Shown here: positions 9,536 through 17,474 of the stretch, piece after piece
How the letters are laid out: each line of letters opens with the position of its first letter
Position numbering within the stretch: position 1 is the first letter of the stretch
NCBI RefSeq assembly: GCF_004402535.1
Contig: NZ_SOEY01000019.1
Span: forward strand, 232,316-296,315
Source of the DNA: Cryobacterium glaciale
GTDB taxonomy: Bacteria; Actinomycetota; Actinomycetes; Actinomycetales; Microbacteriaceae
Length of the DNA stretch: 64,000 nucleotides
Direction of reading: 5' to 3'
Position numbers and translations under genes: made by a program
Notes under the pieces: model-generated
Databases searched by the model: none
Told to the model about the DNA's origin: nothing
What the model saw: only the letters and a program-made list of their open reading frames with translations

Positions 9536-11212
9536 CTACATGCGCTCCGGGGCGGTGACGCCGAGCAGGCCGAGGCCGTTGCGGATCACCTGGCTGGTGG
9601 CGTCGTTGAGCCACAGGCGGGTGCGGTGCAGGTCGGTGACCGGTTCTTCGCCGAGCGGAATGACCCGGCAGTTGTCGTACCAGCGGTGGTAGTAGCCGGC
9701 GACCTCTTCGATGTAGCGGGCCACGCGGTGCGGCTCCCGCAGTTCGGCGGCTTGGGCGACAACGCGAGGAAATTCCTGCAGCACGCCGAGCAGCGCGGAT
9801 TCGCTGTCGTGCACGAGCAGTTCGGGGGCGAACACCGTGCGTTCGACGCCGCTCGCTGCCGCATTGCGGGCGACCGAGCAGGTGCGGGCGTGGGCGTACT
9901 GCACGTAGAAGACGGGGTTGTCGTTGGTGCGTTTGCCGAGCAGGTCGAGGTCGATATCAAGCTGCGAGTCGCTGTTCGAGCGCACCAGGGCGTAGCGACC
10001 GGCGTCGACACCGACCGCGTCGACGAGGTCGTCGAGGGTGACGATGGTGCCGGCGCGCTTCGACATGCGCACCGGTTCGCCGTCTTTGAGCAGGTTGACC
10101 ATCTGGCCGATCAGAATCTGCAGGTTCACGCCGGGTTCGTCGCCGAAGGCAGACACCATCGCCATCATGCGGCCGACATAGCCGTGGTGGTCGGCGCCGA
10201 GCATGATCAGGCACTGGTCGAATCCGCGCTCGCGCTTGTCGAGGTAGTAGCCGAGGTCACCCGAGATGTACGCCGGTTCCCCGTTCGAGCGAATGATCAC
10301 CCGGTCACGATCGTCGCCGAAGGTGGTGGTGCGCAGCCAGATGGCGCCATCCGCTTCGAAGATGTGGCCCTGTTCGCGCAGGCGCGCGATGGCGCGGTTG
10401 ACTGCGCCGGATTCGTGCAGCGAATCTTCGTGAAAATACACGTCGAAGTCAACGCCGAAGCCGTGCAGTTTGTCTTTGATCTCGGTGAACATGAGGTCGA
10501 CGCCGATGGAGCGGAACACCTCCTGCTGCTCGTCCCTGGGCAGGGCGGCGACGTCACCGTCGTACTTCGCGAGCACGTTCGCGGCGATGTCGCCGATGTA
10601 CGCTCCGCCGTAGCCGTCTTCGGGGGTGGGCTCGCCGAGGTAGCTGGCGAGCACGCTGCGGGCGAAGCGGTCGATCTGTGAGCCGTGGTCGTTGAAGTAG
10701 TACTCGCGGGTGACGTCGGCGCCCTCGGCCTGCAGCACGCGGGCCAGGCTGTCGCCGACTGCGGCCCAGCGCACGCCGCCCATGTGGATCGGGCCGGTGG
10801 GGTTGGCCGAGACGAATTCGAGGTTGATCTTGAGGCCGTCATAGAGGTGGCCGGTGCCGTACACGGCCCCCTGGTCGACGATGGTCCTGGCGAGCGCGCC
10901 TGCAGCCGCCGCTTCGAGGCGGATGTTGATGAAGCCAGGGCCGGCGATTTCAACGGATGCGACCTCCGCCAGCTGTTCGAGACCAGCGGCCAGTTCCGCC
11001 GCGATTTCACGGGGGTTGGCGCCGAGCGGTTTGGCGATCTTCAGCGCTATGCTCGAGGCCCAGTCGCCGTGGTCGCGGTTGCGCGGGCGTTCGACGGCGA
11101 CGTCGGCGAGGGTGAGTCCGAGGTCTACCCTTGCCGTGTCCGCCTCGCGTCGGCGTTCACTGACGTCCTGAATGAGGTTGAAAAGGGACTGGGAGAGTTC
11201 GGCAGGAGTCAC
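9536..11212 (-). CDS. argS: Arginyl-tRNA synthetase
   Basis: Charges tRNA-Arg. The 558-residue class I synthetase has an N-terminal Add-1 domain, the HIGH-type motif as HMGG ([13 protein letters not shown]), and a KMSKS-like motif RMSKRAG. It ends with the DALR anticodon-binding domain. The start is GTG at 11212. No Shine-Dalgarno is present, but TACGAT lies exactly six bases before the GTG, which fits a leaderless transcript. The next gene downstream, the DUF2993 protein, begins within ten bases of the stop. argS is commonly found beside lysA in actinobacteria. Confidence 0.97.
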   Translation of the reverse strand: MTPAELSQSLFNLIQDVSERRREADTARVDLGLTLADVAVERPRNRDHGDWASSIALKIAKPLGANPREIAAELAAGLEQLAEVASVEIAGPGFINIRLEAAAAGALARTIVDQGAVYGTGHLYDGLKINLEFVSANPTGPIHMGGVRWAAVGDSLARVLQAEGADVTREYYFNDHGSQIDRFARSVLASYLGEPTPEDGYGGAYIGDIAANVLAKYDGDVAALPRDEQQEVFRSIGVDLMFTEIKDKLHGFGVDFDVYFHEDSLHESGAVNRAIARLREQGHIFEADGAIWLRTTTFGDDRDRVIIRSNGEPAYISGDLGYYLDKRERGFDQCLIMLGADHHGYVGRMMAMVSAFGDEPGVNLQILIGQMVNLLKDGEPVRMSKRAGTIVTLDDLVDAVGVDAGRYALVRSNSDSQLDIDLDLLGKRTNDNPVFYVQYAHARTCSVARNAAASGVERTVFAPELLVHDSESALLGVLQEFPRVVAQAAELREPHRVARYIEEVAGYYHRWYDNCRVIPLGEEPVTDLHRTRLWLNDATSQVIRNGLGLLGVTAPERM

Positions 11213-11254
11213 TGGTCAATCGTACCGGCCCCCTCCTGTTGGTAAGGTCAACGC
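11213..11254. promoter_or_regulatory. 42-bp divergent leaderless promoter region
   Basis: Only 42 bases separate two divergent GTG starts. On the minus strand TACGAT (11219-11224) ends six bases before the argS GTG. On the plus strand TAAGGT (11243-11248) ends six bases before the lipoprotein GTG. Both fit the actinobacterial TANNNT -10 box at the spacing that puts the first transcribed base on the start codon. Neither gene has a Shine-Dalgarno. Confidence 0.6.
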
Positions 11255-11926
11255 GTGACTGATACACGCGTCTACCCCTCTTCTACTCGTACCACGGTTC
11301 GTTCTGCCGCTCAGTCTGCGCGGCGACGAGCCGGCCTGGTGCTCGCCGGCGGCGCACTGTTCGCCCTCGTTCTGACCGGCTGCAGCACCGGCGACGAGCC
11401 GACGCCGACGGATTCCGCGGCCGCGACGAGCGGGGCATCCGCTGACCCGACCGAGAGCGCGCAGCCGACGTCATCGCCGACGCCGGAAGCGACCGGTTCA
11501 CCGATCGCGCAGACCTGCGGTGACCTTCTCACCCTGCAGGACGTCTATGACTTCAACTCGAACTACGGCACCGCGCCCGACTATTCGCCCAGTGCTGACA
11601 GCCTGGCCGAGACCGCAGCGACCTACAACGGCCTGACCTGCGGCTATTCGAATCAGTCCAGCGGCGAGCTCATCGAACTCTCACTCGTGGCCCCCAACGC
11701 CGTGCTGATGACCACGCTCAAGCAGCAAGCGGATGCCGACAGCCAGGCCGTGCCGACCTACGGCACTCCGCCGACCGTCGACGGATTCTTCACCTACGCC
11801 GGCGGCAGCGGCCAGGCCCAGGTCTTCACCGGAACCTATTGGGTGACCCTGAGCTCGCCCGCGTTCTACAACGAGCCCGGCGCTGCCGAAGGCCTCATGT
11901 CGGCGGTACTCGGGCATTTGGGCTAG
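11255..11926 (+). CDS. Putative lipoprotein
   Basis: 223 residues with a long basic N-terminus, a hydrophobic segment (LVLAGGALFALVLTGC) and a lipobox whose cysteine is residue 43. This predicts a lipid-anchored protein outside the membrane. A Ser/Thr/Pro/Ala-rich linker (44-85) leads to a small globular domain with two cysteines (QTCGD and LTCGY) that could form a disulfide. I do not recognise the domain. It may be distantly like DUF3558 lipoproteins. The gene is divergent from argS and appears to be transcribed without a leader. Confidence 0.7.
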   Translation: MTDTRVYPSSTRTTVRSAAQSARRRAGLVLAGGALFALVLTGCSTGDEPTPTDSAAATSGASADPTESAQPTSSPTPEATGSPIAQTCGDLLTLQDVYDFNSNYGTAPDYSPSADSLAETAATYNGLTCGYSNQSSGELIELSLVAPNAVLMTTLKQQADADSQAVPTYGTPPTVDGFFTYAGGSGQAQVFTGTYWVTLSSPAFYNEPGAAEGLMSAVLGHLG

Positions 11927-11988
11927 CCGGCACCTCGGCTGGCAGGTTCTTGGTGAGTGAGTCATGATGCTAACCTTGAACTACCCTG

Positions 11989-12060
11989 GCCCCCATAGCT
12001 CAGGGGATAGAGCACTGCCCTCCGGAGGCAGGGGCGGCAGTTCGAATCTGCCTGGGGGCA
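11989..12060 (+). tRNA. tRNA-Arg (anticodon CCG)
   Basis: 72 bases fold as a cloverleaf. The acceptor GCCCCCA/TGGGGGC is followed by discriminator A. The anticodon stem CTGCC/GGCAG encloses the seven-base loop CTCCGGA, giving anticodon CCG, which reads the Arg codon CGG. The T-arm is GGCAG-TTCGAAT-CTGCC. CCA is not encoded. The 3' 44 bases are part of a 45-bp direct repeat, so this tRNA served as an integration site. Confidence 0.95.
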
Positions 12061-12061
12061 C
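12017..12061 (+). repeat. attL-like copy of 45-bp direct repeat (tRNA 3' end)
   Basis: The 45 bases from the anticodon stem through one base past the tRNA are repeated perfectly at 14362-14406 in the same orientation. This is the usual footprint of tyrosine-recombinase integration into the 3' end of a tRNA gene, which leaves the tRNA intact. Between the copies lie 2.3 kb of degraded genes. Confidence 0.88.
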
Positions 12062-12239
12062 ACCATTCACACCGCAGAAATTTCTGATCAGAGGAATTTC
12101 CAGGGCCATACTGGGGCGGACATCTCGGTCTCGCGAGCGTCTTGTGCCCACGCGTGCCCACAATTGATTCGTGTCCGTCCACTCATTATGGGTAAAACTT
12201 CCAGCCCAGACGCCCTGATATTTGAAAAATCGAATTGAG

Positions 12240-12530
12240 CTACTTTCGGAGGGTCCACTCGGCGATCAACGCAACGGCCTTCGAGAATGCGTCGTTGTCG
12301 GGTCTGTTCAGAAATGCGTGCCGAGTGCCCTGAAGGACGTGGCGCTGGACGTCCACGCCGTAGCTGGAGAGTTCTGATACGAATGCGTCACCGGACGCTC
12401 GCATGTTGTCCCTCTCTGCGTTGATTGAGAGGGTTCTCGGAAACTTTTGAAGGTCGTGGCCACCAGGGAAGGCGAGCCTGTTGGCAAGTTTGGCTTGTGA
12501 ACCGGCATAGTTACGGTTCATCGCGTTCAA
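12240..12530 (-). pseudogene. C-terminal fragment of an alpha/beta-hydrolase
   Basis: Ninety-odd residues resemble the end of an alpha/beta-hydrolase-3 family esterase. They contain the strand with an acid-region motif (AERDNMRASGDAFVSEL), then GVDVQRHVLQGTRHAFLN, which carries the catalytic-His position. The oxyanion HGG motif and nucleophile GDSAG are absent. The reading frame is open, but the N-terminal two thirds of a normal 300-residue enzyme is missing. It lies inside the tRNA-bounded island and is most likely a truncated remnant. Confidence 0.6.
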
Positions 12531-13360
12531 CGCCCAGACAGAGTGAGAGCATCGACACTCGTCTTGGTGTCATCCACGTCTGACTACGTCGGGCCGCGAA
12601 AACAAAAACAGTCACCGCTAAACCACCCCAGAATGCCGCCCACAACGTCACGCCGACTATTGCCGCCGATGGAGTGAACTGATCGACCTCTATCATCCGC
12701 GAGCAGATAGCGTCGAAACTCAGCGCCGGCACTTTCGCCTGCGGGTTCCACACAAGGAGATCGACCGCACCAATCACGATCACCACGCCAACCGCAGCAA
12801 CACCGAACAAAGCGGTTGGGATCCTCTTCGAACGGCTGGCTACACGCCGTTCGAGTGAGAACGGGGACGGCAAGGGCGATTGTTATGGGGCCCGTCACTG
12901 CAGCCGCCGTGGCAATTCTGGCAAGGGTTGATCTGGCCATGATCGCAGCGCGGCCGAAGTACAGCACGCCGACCAAGACCGCCAGCATCGCAAGGCGAAG
13001 GCTGATCCACGCAACTGCGCTGAGCGTGTCGAGCGCCCGTGGGGAGGTGTTGGGCCTTTCGGGCACGATTCCACCGTTAGTGAGCCACGCCCCGGCAAGA
13101 ACAACCGCCGCAGCAGCGAAGAGACCGAGCCCGCGGCGCGCGAGTCGGCGCGGCACTGCGCCGCGAGGCTCATTAGTGTTCGCTGGCAGATCGCGGTCAA
13201 TCGTCAAGGTAAGCGCTGCGGCTCCGCGAGCGATGTCGCGCCGCCGGAGGCCGGCTTCTGCCGCGGCCAATGAGTCTGCGCGCCATTCCTCCAGATAGCG
13301 GGCGCGGACTGCGCAGGGCAGCATCTGCGCAAGGACATGAAGGAACACATCGCTGTTCAT
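12511..13360 (-). pseudogene. Frameshifted multi-pass membrane protein
   Basis: The first part (from ATG 13360) gives a soluble helical start (VFLHVLAQMLPCAVRARYLE) followed by hydrophobic helices up to about 12870. Membrane-like sequence then continues in another frame (12511 to about 12873: IPTALFGVAAVGVVIVIGAV, then FWGGLAVTVFVFAA). A single indel near 12850-12870 joins them into one protein with several helices. Its start overlaps the stop of a PadR-like remnant by four bases. PadR regulator plus membrane protein is a common two-gene arrangement in Actinobacteria. The indel could be a sequencing error, but the neighbours are decayed too. Confidence 0.55.
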
Positions 13361-13554
13361 GCGACGGTTCCAGTCGCGATCGCATTCGGGGCAACGACGA
13401 CCCGAGCCATCCTGGCCTGACTCCGCGTTGCGACCGCGGCCACCACTTCCCTCGCGGCTGATGTTCCGTCCGAAGTCAGCTCATATAGGCGTCGCCGCGG
13501 GCCAGTCCGTTCGGAATCGTCCTCCCACTCGCGTACTCGGTCTTCTTCGTGGGC
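13357..13554 (-). pseudogene. 3' remnant of a PadR-family regulator
   Basis: The last 65 codons read EWEDDSERTGPRRRLYELTSDG, which matches the wing and following helix of PadR regulators (W.....GRRRYYRLT..G). The DNA-recognition helices that should precede it are absent, because upstream sequence belongs to the antitoxin gene ending at 13583. The stop overlaps the start of the membrane-protein remnant, as in an intact padR-membrane-protein operon. It is a truncated gene at an old recombination junction near 13555-13582. Confidence 0.55.
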
Positions 13555-13582
13555 CTGGCGACCAGGTCGTCTTTCGCCACCG

Positions 13583-14050
13583 TCAGGGACGCTCAACCAG
13601 TTCAGCGTCCTCGAGCCACTCGAGACTCTCGACCGGGTAGCTCGCCAGCCCAGCAGCGAGCGCGGTCGCGGTCTCGCGCCAAGAGGTGAGCTCGGCGATG
13701 GCGAGGTGCGCCTGGCCTGTAGCGAAAGACGCTCGAGCAGCGTTGACGAGATCTTTCGCGCACTGTGCCTGATCCCCCGGCGACAGCGCCAGCATCCACG
13801 GGAACCGGTCAGCCATTCTCGATGAGAGCGTGCCCTCGTCATCGAGCGTGACCGTGATGAGGTCTGCTGCGAATTGCAGAAGTAGAGCCCGAGCGTCGGC
13901 CTCGCGCTGCGACATCAGCACCAGCGGCTCACCGTCGCGGCGCGTGATCTGGACAGTGTGATCCTCAGCCTCGGCGAACACGTCGGCCGAGTGCTTGCTC
14001 AGGTCTGATGATCGCCGAGTCGTGGCACGAAGGTCGTTGATCAGAGTCAT
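13583..14050 (-). CDS. Solitary Phd/YefM-like antitoxin
   Basis: 155 residues from ATG 14050 (an ATG at 14074 is also in frame). The N-terminal part resembles Phd/YefM-type antitoxins: residues TLINDLR, then HTVQITRRDGEPLVLMS, a beta-strand pair that binds operator DNA in this family. The longer C-terminal part (ARASFATGQAHLAIAELTSW) resembles actinobacterial long prevent-host-death antitoxins. A toxin gene would be expected directly downstream, but a PadR remnant lies there instead, so the antitoxin is an orphan. An ATTCGGA direct repeat just before the gene may be an operator. Confidence 0.6.
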   Translation of the reverse strand: MTLINDLRATTRRSSDLSKHSADVFAEAEDHTVQITRRDGEPLVLMSQREADARALLLQFAADLITVTLDDEGTLSSRMADRFPWMLALSPGDQAQCAKDLVNAARASFATGQAHLAIAELTSWRETATALAAGLASYPVESLEWLEDAELVERP

Positions 14051-14480
14051 GTGATCATCGTATTCGGAATGCATTCGGAAGTCCAGACACTACCGGCGCT
14101 GCGTATCCGTCATGATCGCTCTGGACCAGCCACAGTCATCCAGCGACAGTGACCGCTGATAGGACATTGATACCCATGACGAAGTCATGAGCGGAATCTC
14201 TGATCGAGGAAGGATCGACTGTCGTCACCTGCGGCACGGGCCCATTTCTTGCCCACAATCATAGCGCAATCATTGCTCAATCATGATCACTATCGTGAGC
14301 AAAAACGACTCTTGATCGGCTATTTACCGTCAGGAGGACGACTGGAAAAGGTGTCTGGTTCGCCCTCCGGAGGCAGGGGCGGCAGTTCGAATCTGCCTGG
14401 GGGCACCGTCAGAGAGAGCATGGTGCCATGATGGGCCTGAATTCGGGCTTGATCGAGGGCTGTCGTAATCCTTCAGCACG
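14051..14480. other. Gene-free stretch holding the right island border
   Basis: About 430 bases without a supportable gene. It contains the ATTCGGA repeat upstream of the antitoxin, AT-richer sequence around 14255-14330 (lower GC than the flanks, consistent with foreign DNA), the 45-bp att-like copy at 14362-14406, and ordinary sequence up to the aceA terminator. I see no integrase gene or excisionase. Confidence 0.5.
14362..14406 (+). repeat. attR-like copy of 45-bp direct repeat
   Basis: Perfect copy of 12017-12061: half of the anticodon arm, the variable region, T-arm and acceptor 3' strand of tRNA-Arg(CCG). No 5' half is present, so this is not a second tRNA gene. It marks the distal end of the integrated element. 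Confidence 0.88.
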
Positions 14481-14516
14481 CGAAGAAGCCCCGGTCATGT
14501 GACCGGGGCTTCTTCG
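14481..14516 (-). terminator. aceA terminator hairpin
   Basis: Perfect 17-bp inverted repeat with a two-base centre (CGAAGAAGCCCCGGTCA and its complement), 16 bases past the aceA stop. The A/T-rich outer ends make it usable in both directions. Confidence 0.85.
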
Positions 14517-14531
14517 TTACTGCCGTTGGAG

Positions 14532-16148
14532 TCAGTGGCTGCTCAGAACCGGCTCGTCAAACTGGTTGCTCGTGTTGTTCACGCCGCCAGCCTTGAGGGC
14601 TGCGGCACCGGCGAAGTACTCCTTGTGGTTGTCACCGAGGTCAGATCCAGACATGTTCTGGTGCTTGACCGTGGCGATTCCCTCACGGATTTCGCGACGC
14701 TGCACACCCTTGACGTAGGCGAGCATGCCTTGGTCGGCGAAGTAGCCCTTGGCCAGGTCATCCGTTGACAGCGCGGCCGTGTGGTACGTCGGCAGGGTGA
14801 TGAGGTGGTGGAAGATGCCAGCCTCTTTCGAGCTGTCGCGCTGGAAGGTACGAATGTTCTCGTCGGCGTTCTGAGCCAGTTCGGTCTCGTCGTAGTCGAC
14901 GCTCATGAGCTTGGCGCGGTCGTAAGCGGAGACGTCCTTGCCCTCGGCGAGGAGTGCGTCGTAGGCCTGCTGACGGAAGTTCAAGGTCCAGTTGAACGAC
15001 GGGCTGTTGTTGTAGACCAGCTTGGCGTTCGGGATGGCCTTGCGAACCTCGTTCATCATGCCGGCGATCTGGCCGATGTGCGGCTTCTCGGTTTCGATCC
15101 AGAGCAGGTCGGCACCGTTCTGCAGCGACGTGATGCTGTCGAGCACGCAGCGCGCCTCACCTGTTCCGGCGCGGAACTGGAACAGGTTGCTGGCCAGGCG
15201 CTTCGGGCGAAGCAGCTTGCCGTCGCGCTTGATGACGACATCGCCGTTGCCGAGGTCGGCCTCGGTGATCTCGTCGACGTCGAGGAAGGAGTTGTACTGG
15301 TCGCCCAGGTCGCCGGGCGTGTAGGTCACGGCGAGCTTCTGGGTGAGGCCGGCACCGAGGGAGTCGGTGCGCGAGACGATGATGCCGTTTTCAATGCCGA
15401 GTTCGAGGAACGCATAGCGAACGGCGTTCAGCTTGGCGATGAAGTCTTCGTGAGGAACGGTGACCTTGCCGTCCTGGTGGCCACACTGCTTCTCGTCCGA
15501 CACCTGGTTCTCGATCTGGATGGCGCAGGCGCCGGCCTCGATCATCTTCTTGGCCAGGAGGTAGGTGGCTTCGGGGTTACCGAAGCCGGCGTCGATGTCG
15601 GCGATGATCGGCACAACGTGGGTCTCAAAGTTGTCGATCTGCGTCTGGATTGCAGCGGCCTTGGCGTCGTCGCCAACGATGCGGGCGTTGTCGAGACCGG
15701 TGAAGAGCAGGTCGAGCTCGCGGGCGTCGGCCTGACGGAGGAAGGTGTAGATCTCCTCGACGAGAGCGGGAACGGTCGTCTTCTCGTGCATGGACTGGTC
15801 GGGGAGCGGACCGAACTCGCTGCGCAGCGCGGCAACCATCCAGCCGGACAGGTAGAGGTAGCGCTTGTTGGTCGTCTTGAGGTGCTTCTTGATCGAGATC
15901 ATCTTCTGCTGGCCGATGAATCCGTGCCAGACGCCCAGCGACTGGGTGTAGATGGAGGAGTCAGCGTCGTACTCCCCCATGTCCTTGCGCATGATGTCGG
16001 CGGTGTACTGCGCGATCTCGAGGCCGGTCTTGAACCGGTTCTGGGCCCGCATGCGGGCGACGGACTCGGGGTTGATGGCGTCCCAGCTGCTTCCAACCTG
16101 CTGTTTGAGGGCTTCGATGTCCTCGATGTCTTTCTGGTACGCAGTCAT
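14532..16148 (-). CDS. aceA: Isocitrate lyase
   Basis: Splits isocitrate to glyoxylate and succinate, the entry to the glyoxylate shunt used for growth on acetate or fatty acids. The protein has about 538 residues and belongs to the longer isocitrate-lyase class. The catalytic-loop motif is KQCGH (in SDEKQCGHQDG), where the shorter class has KKCGH. Metal-site acidic residues lie in IIADIDAGFGN. Two in-frame ATGs sit at 16154 and 16148. AAGGA directly abuts the first and is six bases from the second, so I place the start at 16148. No malate synthase is present in the window. Confidence 0.93.
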   Translation of the reverse strand: MTAYQKDIEDIEALKQQVGSSWDAINPESVARMRAQNRFKTGLEIAQYTADIMRKDMGEYDADSSIYTQSLGVWHGFIGQQKMISIKKHLKTTNKRYLYLSGWMVAALRSEFGPLPDQSMHEKTTVPALVEEIYTFLRQADARELDLLFTGLDNARIVGDDAKAAAIQTQIDNFETHVVPIIADIDAGFGNPEATYLLAKKMIEAGACAIQIENQVSDEKQCGHQDGKVTVPHEDFIAKLNAVRYAFLELGIENGIIVSRTDSLGAGLTQKLAVTYTPGDLGDQYNSFLDVDEITEADLGNGDVVIKRDGKLLRPKRLASNLFQFRAGTGEARCVLDSITSLQNGADLLWIETEKPHIGQIAGMMNEVRKAIPNAKLVYNNSPSFNWTLNFRQQAYDALLAEGKDVSAYDRAKLMSVDYDETELAQNADENIRTFQRDSSKEAGIFHHLITLPTYHTAALSTDDLAKGYFADQGMLAYVKGVQRREIREGIATVKHQNMSGSDLGDNHKEYFAGAAALKAGGVNNTSNQFDEPVLSSH

Positions 16149-16264
16149 GTTCATTCCTTCGACGTATGAGTTGGGCTGAGCCGGGACTACTGACTCAACG
16201 GGCCGCTATCGGCTGTTGAATCAAGATTGGCGCAAGAACAACCGCTCTTCTCAAGAATGTTGGC

Positions 16265-16286
16265 CAGAAGAAGTGCGATTCTTCTG
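16265..16286. promoter_or_regulatory. Inverted repeat upstream of aceA
   Basis: Perfect 8-bp inverted repeat CAGAAGAA/TTCTTCTG with a six-base centre, about 120 bases upstream of aceA and 20 bases past the stop of the PLP-enzyme gene. It is either an operator for glyoxylate-shunt control or a weak terminator. No U-run follows it on the minus strand, which favours a protein-binding site. Confidence 0.4.
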
Positions 16287-16307
16287 CAATTGAAAAGTTA
16301 TTCGACG

Positions 16308-17450
16308 TTATGCGGGCGACTTCAGGCCGGCTCCGCACAGGGGCACCACGACAGACTCGGCCGTGAGCAGGCTCGCAGCCCTCATCCAGGTGGGGTTGGC
16401 GGAGTCGAACGTCTGGTCGACGGCGGCGCGCACCGCGGCGAAACAGACGGCAGAGGTCGGCTCGACAAAGAGACCTTCGTCGGCAAGCTCCTGGCGTGCG
16501 GCCGCCGTCTGCTGGTCGGTGACGGAGACGATGGTGCCGCCGGTGGCGCGCACGGCCGCCAGGATCTGCTTCCCCCGGGGCGGCGCAGCAATGGCGATGC
16601 CCTCCGCGATCGTGGCGCCGTTCTCTACGGCCACGGGTGCGTCGAGTCCCTGCGCCATGGCCTGCTCAAGCGGCGAACACGCGGATGCCTGCACCGCGCA
16701 GAGCCGCGGCATCCGCTCGGCGAGCCCAGCGGCCACCAGTTCGCTGAAAGCGAGGTAGCAGCCGAGCAACATCGTGCCGTTGCCGACCGGAACCACGACG
16801 GTCTCGGGAAGCGAGCGCCCGCGCTGTTCCCAGATCTCGTAGCCGTAGGTCTTGACGCCGTGCAGAAAGTAAGGGTGGTAGACGTGGCTCGCGTACATGA
16901 CTCCGGGCTGTCCCGCGGCCTGCAGGGCCGCGGCGGAGGTGTCAGCTCGCGAACCGGACACCAGTTCAACCGTCGCGCCGTGCGCGCGCATCTGGGCGAG
17001 TTTGCCGGGCGAGGTGGCTTCGGGGACGTACACCGTGCAGCGGATGCCGGCCCGACCGAAATAGGCGGCCATCGCCGTGCCGGCGTTCCCGCTGCTGTCA
17101 ACCATGGCGTCTGTGACGCCCAGCCGCCTGGCGAGGGTCGCGAGCACTGCCGCGCCGCGGTCCTTGAACGAGAGCGTCGGCAGCAGAAAATCGAGTTTGA
17201 GTTGCACGGGCGCGAACGCCCGGGAGGGGATGAGTGGTGAGAATCCCTCGCCCAGGGTGATGGCGGGGTCGACCTCGATCGGCAACGCTTCAAAATAGCG
17301 CCAGAGGGAGGGGGCGCGGCCGGGCAGCGCCGCGGCATCCACTGTCCGGGCGAACTCGGCGACGTCGAGCAGGCCACCGCACGTGCACCGCCAGGCCAGG
17401 CTTTCGACCGGATAGCTGGTGCCACATTCGGAGCAGACAAGGTCGGGCAT
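16308..17450 (-). CDS. Threonine-synthase-like PLP enzyme with N-terminal zinc ribbon
   Basis: 380 residues. It starts with a four-cysteine zinc ribbon (CSECG, then CTCGG at about residue 23) typical of the archaeal/actinobacterial class of threonine synthase. The PLP-binding lysine lies in LSFKDRG, and the phosphate loop is SSGNAGTAMAA. Possible reactions are threonine synthase or a related beta-replacement or lyase step. The cell already has thrC in the thr operon, so this copy may act on another substrate. TAGTCT ends six bases before the ATG and no Shine-Dalgarno is seen, suggesting a leaderless message. Confidence 0.8.
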   Translation of the reverse strand: MPDLVCSECGTSYPVESLAWRCTCGGLLDVAEFARTVDAAALPGRAPSLWRYFEALPIEVDPAITLGEGFSPLIPSRAFAPVQLKLDFLLPTLSFKDRGAAVLATLARRLGVTDAMVDSSGNAGTAMAAYFGRAGIRCTVYVPEATSPGKLAQMRAHGATVELVSGSRADTSAAALQAAGQPGVMYASHVYHPYFLHGVKTYGYEIWEQRGRSLPETVVVPVGNGTMLLGCYLAFSELVAAGLAERMPRLCAVQASACSPLEQAMAQGLDAPVAVENGATIAEGIAIAAPPRGKQILAAVRATGGTIVSVTDQQTAAARQELADEGLFVEPTSAVCFAAVRAAVDQTFDSANPTWMRAASLLTAESVVVPLCGAGLKSPA

Positions 17451-17456
17451 CGCTTC

Positions 17457-17462
17457 AGACTA
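17457..17462 (-). promoter_or_regulatory. -10 box for leaderless PLP-enzyme transcript
   Basis: TAGTCT on the minus strand, six bases before the ATG at 17450. It has the same geometry as the argS promoter. Confidence 0.45.
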
Positions 17463-17474
17463 GCTGGCGCACCA

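Noticed and set aside
14362..14406. Second tRNA-Arg gene
   Set aside because: Only the 3' 45 bases are present. The 5' acceptor strand, D-arm and half of the anticodon stem are missing, so it is an att-type duplication.
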